64,000 nucleotides of DNA from Blastocatellia bacterium (lineage in GTDB: Bacteria > Acidobacteriota > Blastocatellia > Pyrinomonadales > Pyrinomonadaceae), in assembly GCA_003168335.1 (NCBI GenBank), contig PMSM01000013.1, positions 124,001 through 188,000 on the forward strand, given 5' to 3'. This document shows positions 41,593 to 48,903 of this stretch, one piece after another. Below the pieces are notes generated by a model that searched no databases, was not told where the DNA came from, and worked only from the letters and a program-made list of their open reading frames with translations. Position 1 is the stretch's first letter. Every line of letters begins with the position of its first letter. Position numbers and translations under genes: made by a program.

Positions 41593-41752
41593 TGAAATGT
41601 TTATAGACTCGAACCTAACCTCGCGACTGGCTCCGTTCGCAGGAGCGAAAGACAACTAGACATGACCTGCGAGAATCCCTCCGCTCCTTCGAACGGAGCC
41701 GGAGGTCGAGCTGCGATGCGCACTATAGACATTTCACCCCTAAACGGGTGAA
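41593..41752. repeat. ATGTTTATAGA/GCTCCGTTCG repeat element
   Basis: The outer ends GTGAAATGTTTATAGACTCG and CTATAGACATTTCACCC match, and the inner GGCTCCGTTCGCAGGAGCG and CGCTCCTTCGAACGGAGCC form a second inverted pair. It fills the 361-bp gap 41501-41861, followed by a CCCTCTCCC..GGAGAGGGCG hairpin (41763-41793). No gene is seen there. Confidence 0.82.
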
Positions 41753-41861
41753 AGCTGACAAGCCCTCTCCCCAACCGTCTCCCAAAGGAGAGGGCGAAAA
41801 AGAAATCTTCCCACGCTTACCTTTGCCCAAAATACGTCTTTGCGGGCACAATCATCCGGCC

Positions 41862-42995
41862 ATGGCAATTTCTAATGACCTGGAAACCAGGAACGATTCA
41901 CTGCCCGCGCGTCTGCGGGCGCGGATCGAGCGCGCCGGGCCGATCAGTTTTCGCGAGTGGATGCAGGCGGCGCTTTATGACGAGCGCGACGGTTATTACT
42001 GTCGACCGGATCGAATTCCACAGGGCAGAGCCGGTGACTATCGCACCGCGCCGGAAAGTAGTCCGCTGTTCGCGGCTACTTTTGCCTGGTATTTTTCTAA
42101 ATTGTTTGCCGAACTGTTTTTTGAAATGGGATCGCCCCCGACCTGGACCATCTTTGAAGCCGGCGCCGGCGGAGGTGAGTTCGCGCACGGCATCCTCAAC
42201 ACCCTTAAGGCCCGTTATCCCGAAGTCTTCGCAGCCACCAGTTATGTAATCGACGAAGTCAGTCCGGCCACGCGCCGCCGAGCGGCCGAGCGACTCTCTG
42301 AATTTGCCGAGCGTCTGACATTTGAGCGTCTTGTCGAAATCGACAACCCGGCAACCGCGGGTCTCTGTTTTTCTAATGAACTCATCGATGCGTTTCCAGT
42401 TCATCGAGTGATCATGCGCAACGGCAGACTGAGCGAGCTTTGTGTCGGGTTGAACCAAGACGACTTCGTTTGGGTCGAACGCGATCCCGTCCAGCGCGTC
42501 GCCGAATATTGTCGTCGCGTCGAACTGCAACTTTCTGAAGGTCAGATCGCCGAAATCAATCTCGAGGCCGAAGAATTTATTACACGGGCCGCCGGGCTTT
42601 TTAATCGCGGCTTCCTCATCACCGTGGATTATGGCGCCGAGCGAAACGAACTGCTGGACTCGCCGGATCGTTTTGCCGGAACACTGCGAGCCTTCCATCG
42701 TCACCACCTGATCGACGATGTGCTCGCCAAACCCGGAGAGCACGACCTGACTACGACAGTTGACTGGACGCAGATCAAGGAAGTGGGCCAGCGAGCCGGA
42801 CTGCGAGCCGTAAGGTTGGAACGGCTGGATAAGTTTCTGCTGAGTGAAGGACTCGGGGGACTACTTTCCGAGATGCTCAGTCAAATCCAGGACCAGGTCG
42901 AGGCTCTACGCCTGAGCATTGGCGCGCGCGAAATGATCATGCCGCATGGACTGGCTGCTTCGTTTCAGGTTCTGGTGCAGGAGAAGGGTCCTTAG
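41862..42995 (+). CDS. MidA/NDUFAF7-family SAM-dependent methyltransferase (COG1565)
   Basis: The 377-residue protein belongs to the COG1565 methyltransferase family; the mitochondrial relative NDUFAF7 methylates an arginine of complex I. ISFREWMQAALYDERDGYY, the SAM site FEAGAGGGEFAHGIL, SNELIDAFPVHRV, VDYGAERNELL and TTTVDWTQI are visible. ATG 41862 was chosen; a longer frame translates the GGAGAGGG repeat as SPQPSPKGEG and is spurious. The substrate in bacteria is not known, and no nuo genes are nearby. Confidence 0.88.
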   Translation: MAISNDLETRNDSLPARLRARIERAGPISFREWMQAALYDERDGYYCRPDRIPQGRAGDYRTAPESSPLFAATFAWYFSKLFAELFFEMGSPPTWTIFEAGAGGGEFAHGILNTLKARYPEVFAATSYVIDEVSPATRRRAAERLSEFAERLTFERLVEIDNPATAGLCFSNELIDAFPVHRVIMRNGRLSELCVGLNQDDFVWVERDPVQRVAEYCRRVELQLSEGQIAEINLEAEEFITRAAGLFNRGFLITVDYGAERNELLDSPDRFAGTLRAFHRHHLIDDVLAKPGEHDLTTTVDWTQIKEVGQRAGLRAVRLERLDKFLLSEGLGGLLSEMLSQIQDQVEALRLSIGAREMIMPHGLAASFQVLVQEKGP

Positions 42996-43093
42996 CGGCC
43001 CACGCCAAAACTCTGGACTCTGTGCCCGACCAGGGGCATACTCTTCGCACCACGGACTCTTAAAACACACTTACCCTTGAAAGGAGTCACATC

Positions 43094-44056
43094 ATGGCTA
43101 ACGATCCCGGTCTTGCTGGTGACACTTGCATCTTTATGGAAGCGACCTCAGGTGACGGAGGAACGCACGACCCCAACGGTACCTGGTGGCTCAGCCCGGA
43201 TATAAGCCTGGTCGGCCCGACGTCGGGTCCGGACAAGGCCGATCCCGGTCAGGTTAACCCGGTTCAAGTAAACTTTCATCGCCACGCCGCCCAAAGCAAT
43301 TGTGTTTTCTCAGGCGGGGAGAATATCACCGTCGAACTCTGGGTGGGCAATCCTTCGCTGGCGATGACGCCCGATAATCCGGCAAGCACGTCTCTGATTC
43401 AGATTATCGGCTCACCGCTTCCCGCCGAAGGCGGCAGTGGAAGTCAACCGATCGATTGGACTCCGCCCCAGGGCTTACCTCCCAATGATCCGCAAAGCTC
43501 GGGACATAAGTGTCTGATTGCGAGATGTTATCCCGATAACTTGACGCCGACCAGCACCAATTTCTTCGTGCCCGACGATCAGCACGTCGCGCAACACAAT
43601 ATCTGCATCGTCCCTTGCGGTGGCCCCGGCGCGGCCCGTCGACCGGGTCCCTGCGGGTTCAGCGTGGCAACCGTCAATCCTCATGCGAAGAAAGCGCAAA
43701 GAGTTACCCTCCGCGCGGTGCTTGATCTGAAGCCCAACGACTTTGTGCGCAAGACCGTGTTGACCAGAGCTAAGAGAGTGCGCGGGTTTCACGAACTCGC
43801 GACTGAGCCTCCGCATGGCTTCAAGTTTGAGCTCCGAGATTTTCCCAAGGCCGAAGTGACTGACCACTCACATGGCGGTGGACATCCAAGCTTTGAGGCG
43901 AGAGTTGAATTGGCACCGGCACAGTTCACCCACGTCGAATTCGTCGCGGATTTGTCGGGCGGTCAACTCGGCGCGGGGTACATCTTTCATCTTACTCAAA
44001 CCGGAGCGGATGGCCATCCCCAGGGCGGTTTGACGCTCGTCATGGTGGCGGTATGA
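43094..44056 (+). CDS. Unknown protein with Cys/His-rich first half and beta-rich end
   Basis: The 320-residue protein has no signal peptide or membrane helix. The first half includes WWLSPDISLVGP, NFHRHAAQSNCVFSGGEN and CLIARCYPD, with several Cys and His residues, followed by FFVPDDQHVAQHNICIVPCGG. The second half looks like Ig-type beta strands (ATVNPHAKKAQRVTLRAV; HVEFVADLSGG). A GAAAGGAGT Shine-Dalgarno precedes ATG 43094. The strands FVPDDQHVAQHN resemble adhesion or carbohydrate-binding accessory proteins, but I do not recognise the family. It stands alone between the methyltransferase gene and a BlaI-type regulator. Confidence 0.7.
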   Translation: MANDPGLAGDTCIFMEATSGDGGTHDPNGTWWLSPDISLVGPTSGPDKADPGQVNPVQVNFHRHAAQSNCVFSGGENITVELWVGNPSLAMTPDNPASTSLIQIIGSPLPAEGGSGSQPIDWTPPQGLPPNDPQSSGHKCLIARCYPDNLTPTSTNFFVPDDQHVAQHNICIVPCGGPGAARRPGPCGFSVATVNPHAKKAQRVTLRAVLDLKPNDFVRKTVLTRAKRVRGFHELATEPPHGFKFELRDFPKAEVTDHSHGGGHPSFEARVELAPAQFTHVEFVADLSGGQLGAGYIFHLTQTGADGHPQGGLTLVMVAV

Positions 44057-44212
44057 CCTGGTCACTTCCTCCTCCAGCCTGCTGCCGATCGTGCCGTCAG
44101 CCGGGGTAGTGATCGAGTTCTGAGTCCGAAAGCCCGAGCGTGACGGAGGGCTAGGTCACGTTAGGGAGTTGCGGGAATATTCGCAACCCTCCTCACTCTC
44201 CTAAAAATTTAG

Positions 44213-44258
44213 TTGACAACCCGGGCAACCCTCGCCTATCCTCCTAAGCTCTTAGGAG
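44213..44258 (+). promoter_or_regulatory. Promoter and 18-bp palindromic operator for the BlaI gene
   Basis: TTGACA (44213-44218), an 18-bp spacer and TATCCT (44237-44242) fit a sigma-70 promoter. The perfect palindrome CTCCTAAGCTCTTAGGAG (44241-44258) overlaps the -10 region and lies 11 bp before the ATG, a good place for autorepression by the encoded BlaI/MecI-type repressor. The sequence is unlike the TACA..TGTA operators of staphylococcal BlaI, so the assignment is inference. Confidence 0.65.
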
Positions 44259-44269
44259 TCGAAAGTCTG

Positions 44270-44653
44270 ATGGCGCGACGAAAAACAGAAAACCTGACAC
44301 CGCTCGAACTGGAAATCATGCACGTTCTTTGGGAAGTTGGGGCGGCCAACGTGCAGACCGTGCAGCAGCATCTAGAGCGCGAGTTGGCCTATACCACGGT
44401 CCAAACCATGTTGAATATTCTTCATCGCAAAGGCAAAGCGAAGAGGACGCTCAAAGACCGCGCCTACTTTTATAAGCCCTCAGTCAGCCGCAGCCAGGTC
44501 GTCGGTCAACACCTGAGCGACATCGTCGAGCGTCTGTTCGGCGGGTCGGCGGAAAGTCTGGTCATGAGTCTGGTTGAAACAAAACATCTGACGCCGGAGA
44601 AACTGGAGCGACTGCAAAAGCTTCTCGAAGAGAATCGCGAAGGAAAAAAATGA
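44270..44653 (+). CDS. BlaI/MecI/CopY-family transcriptional repressor
   Basis: The 127-residue protein is a winged-helix repressor: LTPLELEIMHVLWEVGAANVQ, YTTVQTMLNILHRKGK and DRAYFYKPSVSRSQV. A C-terminal dimerisation helix with leucines (LTPEKLERLQKLLEENREG) follows. Repressors of this family are removed when the partner M56/BlaR1 protein senses a signal. ATG 44270 follows TTAGGAG. Its stop overlaps the M56 gene start by 4 bp, so the two are cotranscribed and probably functionally coupled. Confidence 0.93.
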   Translation: MARRKTENLTPLELEIMHVLWEVGAANVQTVQQHLERELAYTTVQTMLNILHRKGKAKRTLKDRAYFYKPSVSRSQVVGQHLSDIVERLFGGSAESLVMSLVETKHLTPEKLERLQKLLEENREGKK

Positions 44654-46785
44654 GAGTTGGGGCACAATTGCTTTTGACCTTTCTCTTGAATGCTTCCTGG
44701 CAGATCGCAATGGTCGCCGCATTTGCTGCCGTGTGCGATTGGCTGTTGCGCGGGATGGCGCCTCGTTACCGGCACGGGCTCTGGGTTGCCGCGCTATTCC
44801 TGGCTCTGGCGCTGCCCGTGCTGAGTTCTGCGAGCGTGATCAAGACGTTCTTGAGTTCAAAAGCAAAATCGCAACCGACGGAAATCGCCGCCGCTCCGAT
44901 CTTTGTCACTAGAGTCTCTTCGCCTGATCTCGATTCTATGGAACCACCAGCCGCCGAGAATTCGGCGTCGGCCCCGGCAGTCGCGCCGGCGCGCCGAAAC
45001 TTTCTGGCCTCGGTGATTCACCTGAACAAGAATCTGGCGGCAGTCCTGGTGGGGTTGTACGGACTTTTTCTTTTGTACCGCGCCGGGCAGTTGATCCGGG
45101 CCTGGCGGAGAACGAAGACCATCGTTCAGAGCGCTATCGCCTTTGAATCAACCGGGCCCGTCGAAGCGATAATCAAAAAGTGTCAGACAGCCATCGGCGT
45201 CCATCGGGTGCGCCTTCTTTGCTCGACGTCAGTGCCGGTGCCAATCACTGTCGGCATCTTGAATCCGTCGATCATCCTGCCCGAGCGCTTGTTGCACGAC
45301 GTCGATGAAGAAGTGCTGACCACGGCCATTGGCCATGAACTGGTGCACGTCGCCAGGCGCGACTATCTGTCAAATCTGGTCTGCGAACTCATCTATTTGC
45401 CGCTGTCGTTTCATCCGGCCATGGCCCTGGTGCGCCGGCGCATCAAGCAGACCCGAGAACTTTGTTGTGACGAGGCGGTGGCGACCAAACTTCTCAGAGC
45501 GGAAACTTATGCTCGTTCACTTGTGCGATTAATCGGCTCAGCGCCGCTCGGGCGCCGTCTGGCCGCGGACACTACCATCGGGATCAGCGAATCGGACATT
45601 CTGGAGGTACGAATCATGACCTTGCTTAATAAAACCAAACTGACTGCGCGCAGAAAGCGCGTGTTGTTAAGCGCGGCGGCGCTGTTACTGGCCACGCCGT
45701 GCATTGCCGCCACTTCGTTCGCGCTCAATTTCGATATCGATCGACAGGAGCCGGGCCCGACCGCCGCGCAGCAATCTGTGAAACGCGAGTTGCAGGCCCA
45801 GGCACGCGAGCGCGAGGAATTGAAACGCGCAGAGCAGGAGCTGAAGGAACAAGCACGCAAAGCGCCCGAATCAAAGCGACCTGAAATCGAAGCGCAGCTG
45901 CGCGTGGTGCAGAAGAGCTTGGAGCTGCATGAGCGGATGGCGCAACAGTACAACCAGCAAAACCGAGAAGAAGGGCAAAAGAAGCTGGAAGAAATGCGCA
46001 CCACTCTCGCGCAGTTGGAAAAAACTCCGCCCGCGGACGAAGCGCGGATGAAAGACGTACGCGAAAAGATCGCGTTAATGGAAAAGCTTTACACTGCGGA
46101 AAGAGAGCGCGAGGTCGAGAAAACCATCGTGGAAATGCAGAAGGCCGAGGGCGACCGAAAGGCCAGGGTGATCCATCACGTTGAGCCGGAATACACGCCG
46201 GATGCGCGCGAAAAGAAGATCGAGGGAACCGTAGTGTTGACGTTAACAGTTGATCATGACGGCCTGCCAACCAACATAATGGTAAAACAGGCACTCTATC
46301 CTTCGCTCGATCAAAGCGCCATTGAAGCCGCTGGCAAAATGCGTTTCGAACCAGCGATGAAAAATGGCCAGCCTGCTTCGCAGGTCTTGTCGGTCGAGTT
46401 TCGTTTCAACCTTGAATACCGTCCCAAACAAGAACCTGAGGAAGTCGAAAAACGGGCGGCGGAAGAGCGGGCCGGCCAGGGCGAATCCCCGGTCCGTGAA
46501 GTGAGAATGCGCAAGGATCAGGAACAACAAGGGCGTGAAGAGCGGGCCCGCAAGCAAGCCGAACTGACGCGGGGCGCGGTCCTTTCTATGGATCGAGCGA
46601 TCCAGATCGCCACCAGCCAGGTTCCCGGCAAAGTCCTCGCCTGCAGCCTGGGCCGCGACGGTGACAAGCTCTTTTACCACGTGGTGATTATCGGCGGCGA
46701 CGGCGACAAGACTACGACCACTTATGTCTGGGTCAGCGCGATTGATGGCCAGATCCTCAAGACTGAAAAAGAAGAGCGCAAGTAG
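44650..46785 (+). CDS. M56-family (BlaR1-like) peptidase with TonB and PepSY domains
   Basis: The 711-residue protein has four membrane helices in the first 350 residues and the M56 motif HELVHVARRDYLSNL (HExxH in GHELVH) with LCCDEAVATKLL. A helical Glu/Arg/Lys-rich region (about 370-500) follows. It leads to a TonB C-terminal domain (about 510-600, VIHHVEPEYTPDA..VDHDGLPTNI) and a final PepSY-like domain (AVLSMDRAIQIA; YHVVIIGGDG). It should sense a signal and cleave the BlaI partner. The TonB and PepSY additions are not in classic BlaR1. The reading frame continues past its TAG into a decayed TonB domain. Confidence 0.88.
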   Translation: MRVGAQLLLTFLLNASWQIAMVAAFAAVCDWLLRGMAPRYRHGLWVAALFLALALPVLSSASVIKTFLSSKAKSQPTEIAAAPIFVTRVSSPDLDSMEPPAAENSASAPAVAPARRNFLASVIHLNKNLAAVLVGLYGLFLLYRAGQLIRAWRRTKTIVQSAIAFESTGPVEAIIKKCQTAIGVHRVRLLCSTSVPVPITVGILNPSIILPERLLHDVDEEVLTTAIGHELVHVARRDYLSNLVCELIYLPLSFHPAMALVRRRIKQTRELCCDEAVATKLLRAETYARSLVRLIGSAPLGRRLAADTTIGISESDILEVRIMTLLNKTKLTARRKRVLLSAAALLLATPCIAATSFALNFDIDRQEPGPTAAQQSVKRELQAQAREREELKRAEQELKEQARKAPESKRPEIEAQLRVVQKSLELHERMAQQYNQQNREEGQKKLEEMRTTLAQLEKTPPADEARMKDVREKIALMEKLYTAEREREVEKTIVEMQKAEGDRKARVIHHVEPEYTPDAREKKIEGTVVLTLTVDHDGLPTNIMVKQALYPSLDQSAIEAAGKMRFEPAMKNGQPASQVLSVEFRFNLEYRPKQEPEEVEKRAAEERAGQGESPVREVRMRKDQEQQGREERARKQAELTRGAVLSMDRAIQIATSQVPGKVLACSLGRDGDKLFYHVVIIGGDGDKTTTTYVWVSAIDGQILKTEKEERK

Positions 46786-47094
46786 AAATCCGCGATCGAG
46801 CCCGCACAAGGAGCGCAGATTTCCGGCGGCGTGCTGAATGGCAAATCAATCAGTCTGCCTCAACCAGAATTTCCAGCAATTGCCGGACAAGCCCATGCCT
46901 CTGGCGCGGTGACCGTTCAAGTAACGGTGGCCGAGACCGGCAACGTCATCTGAGCGCACGCAGTGTCAGGTCATCTGTTGTTGCAGGCCGCGGCAGTGGC
47001 GGCGGCGCGACCGGCGAACTTCACGCCCACTCGCTTGAATGGCGAGCCGGTTAAAGTGACCGGAGTGCTTGTCTACAACTTCGTGGCACCGTGA
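46786..47094 (+). pseudogene. Decayed TonB C-terminal domain in frame after the M56 gene
   Basis: In the same frame as the M56 gene but beyond its TAG, the DNA encodes GVLNGKSISLPQPEFPAI, VTVQVTVAETGNVI, a TGA stop at 46951-46953, and then AHAVSGHLLLQAAAVAAA, ending VTGVLVYNFVAP with TGA at 47092-47094. This is a complete TonB_C domain interrupted by one stop, where a Ser codon (TCA) is expected. No start is apparent. It may be a lost second TonB domain of the M56 protein. Confidence 0.8.
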
Positions 47095-47139
47095 GATGTC
47101 GGGCGGCAACCCGACCTGAGGGGGGCTTCCCTCAAGAAG

Positions 47140-47171
47140 AAGGCGGCCATTATCGGCCGCCTTTTTGTTTT
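47140..47171 (+). terminator. Intrinsic terminator after the M56/TonB region
   Basis: AAGGCGGCC and GGCCGCCTT form a strong stem around ATTATC, followed by TTTTGTTTT. It ends the BlaI-M56 transcript. The rest of the 382-bp gap to 47476 holds further GTCGGTTCGCGG-type repeat-like sequence and no gene. Confidence 0.88.
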
Positions 47172-47476
47172 GTGCCGTCTTGAATGTGATGGCTTCGTGC
47201 GCGCCAGACCCCGCCAAAGGCGTTAACGTAGTTAGCCCTGCGTAACACGTCGGTTCGCGGCACCTCCCACTGACCACTACCCTCATCTTCCGGCCTCGCC
47301 TCAGTTTTGTCGTAACCGATGCCTTTGGGGAGTCGTTGATACATATGCAATCATAGATTGAACCCTTCGTATTGTGAGCCTCGAAACAGAGCGCTTTGTC
47401 AGCGGGTTGCGTTGAATACGTTCGTGAAGCTCTGACCACTATTCGCCGGCTCAAGAAAGGGCCATAGAGATGCGCA

Positions 47477-48886
47477 ATGGAAGAAAAAATCTCAGGGGAG
47501 TTTCCGGACACATCAGCCGCTGCCGGCGGGCCACGTGCGGACCAGCTCACCGACAATCCAAATCAGCTCAAGGCATCTGACCAGCGACGACCCCACAAAA
47601 CGCGCGCGCGAATAATCCAGATCGTCAGCGTGGTTGTGCTGGTGTTGCTCCTGCTCTTGCTTTGGCGTTTTCTCGGCGACCGGTCGGCGCCAAAGACCAC
47701 CGGCGCAGGTCGCGGCGAAGTCGTCCCGGTAGAGATGGCCGCCGCTACTCAGAGCGACGTGCCGATTCAGATCAAAGCGATCGGCAACGTCGAGGCGCTC
47801 TCGACAGTTGGGGTTCGCTCACAGGTCGAAGGGACTTTGCTGCGAGTCGCTTTTGTCCCGGGCCAGGAAGTGAAAAAAGGCGATCTGCTTTTCACGATCG
47901 ATCCCCGTCCATTGCAGGCGCAACTCAGTCAGGCAGAAGCGAACCTTTTGAAAGCTATGGCCTCGGTCAGGCAAGGTTCCGATATAGTCGCGAGAGATCA
48001 AGCAACCGCCGCGAACGACCGGGTCATTGTGAATCGCGACGCAAAGCTGGTCGAAGCCGGTGTGGTTCCGCGGGAGCAATACGACAACGATGTGAGCAAA
48101 TTGCAGGCTGATGAAGCGAGCGTGCGTGCCGATCAATCTTCAGTCGCAAACCTGCAGGCCGCTCAGAAAGCCGAACAGGCGAACGTCGAGAACGCGCGAG
48201 TGCAACTCAGTTACACGACCATTCGCGCTTCGCTCACCGGCAAGACGGGTAACCTTGCGGTGACATCGGGCAATTTGGTGCGTGCGAACGACACCACGCC
48301 GATGGTAACGATTACAGAGTCGATGCCAATCTATGTAACGTTCTCAGTGCCCGAGCAGGACTTGCAGCGAATTCGTCAGGCTGCCAGTTCAAATCTCATG
48401 GCCGAGGTCATCATTCCCGGCGATGAATCAAATCCCGCGCACGGCAGACTGTCCCTGGTCGACAACACTGTCGACGTGGCCACGGGTACCGTTCGCTTGA
48501 AAGCAACGTTTGAGAACTCGGACGGCAGACTCTATCCCGGTCAATACGTGAACGTCGTGCTGACGCTCGGAACGCAAAACGAGGCGATCGTCGTTCCGGC
48601 GCAAGCCGTGCAGATCGGCCAGGACAAATCATTTGTGTACGTCGTTAAGGCCGACATGACTGTGGACGTAAGAAACGTCACCACCGGGGTCACGCTCAAC
48701 AACATGACGGTGATTGCAGATGGATTGAAGCCCGGCGAACAAGTAGTGACGGACGGACAACTGCGGTTGGTTCCGGGAGCGAAGGTCCAATCGAAGTCGG
48801 GCCAGGGCGGAAAGCAGAATGGCCAGGATAATCAAAATGGCAGTGGCTCCCGTCCAGGCGGCGGCGGCAATCAAGGGGGAAAGTAA
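47477..48886 (+). CDS. RND efflux periplasmic adaptor (HlyD family)
   Basis: The 469-residue protein connects an RND permease with an outer-membrane channel. It has a single N-terminal membrane helix (IVSVVVLVLLLLLLWRF). A barrel-sandwich core follows (VGVRSQVEGTLLRVAFVPGQEV, VKKGDLLFTIDPRPLQAQL), then an alpha-hairpin with QAEANLLKA, a beta-barrel domain (YVTFSVPEQDLQ) and a membrane-proximal domain. It ends in a Gly/Asn/Gln/Ser-rich tail (from about residue 445). It is an MdtA-type adaptor. Two permease genes follow, but no TolC-type gene is in the window. Confidence 0.93.
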   Translation: MEEKISGEFPDTSAAAGGPRADQLTDNPNQLKASDQRRPHKTRARIIQIVSVVVLVLLLLLLWRFLGDRSAPKTTGAGRGEVVPVEMAAATQSDVPIQIKAIGNVEALSTVGVRSQVEGTLLRVAFVPGQEVKKGDLLFTIDPRPLQAQLSQAEANLLKAMASVRQGSDIVARDQATAANDRVIVNRDAKLVEAGVVPREQYDNDVSKLQADEASVRADQSSVANLQAAQKAEQANVENARVQLSYTTIRASLTGKTGNLAVTSGNLVRANDTTPMVTITESMPIYVTFSVPEQDLQRIRQAASSNLMAEVIIPGDESNPAHGRLSLVDNTVDVATGTVRLKATFENSDGRLYPGQYVNVVLTLGTQNEAIVVPAQAVQIGQDKSFVYVVKADMTVDVRNVTTGVTLNNMTVIADGLKPGEQVVTDGQLRLVPGAKVQSKSGQGGKQNGQDNQNGSGSRPGGGGNQGGK

Positions 48887-48903
48887 TCAAGCCCGGGGTG
48901 TAG

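Noticed and set aside
41748-41861. N-terminal extension of the MidA-like methyltransferase (SPQPSPKGEG)
   Set aside because: It is translation of the common GGAGAGGG intergenic hairpin; the ATG at 41862 fits the family.
47150-47350. 66-codon minus-strand frame between the M56 region and the RND adaptor
   Set aside because: It overlaps the terminator and repeat-like DNA, has no clear ribosome-binding site and no recognisable family.
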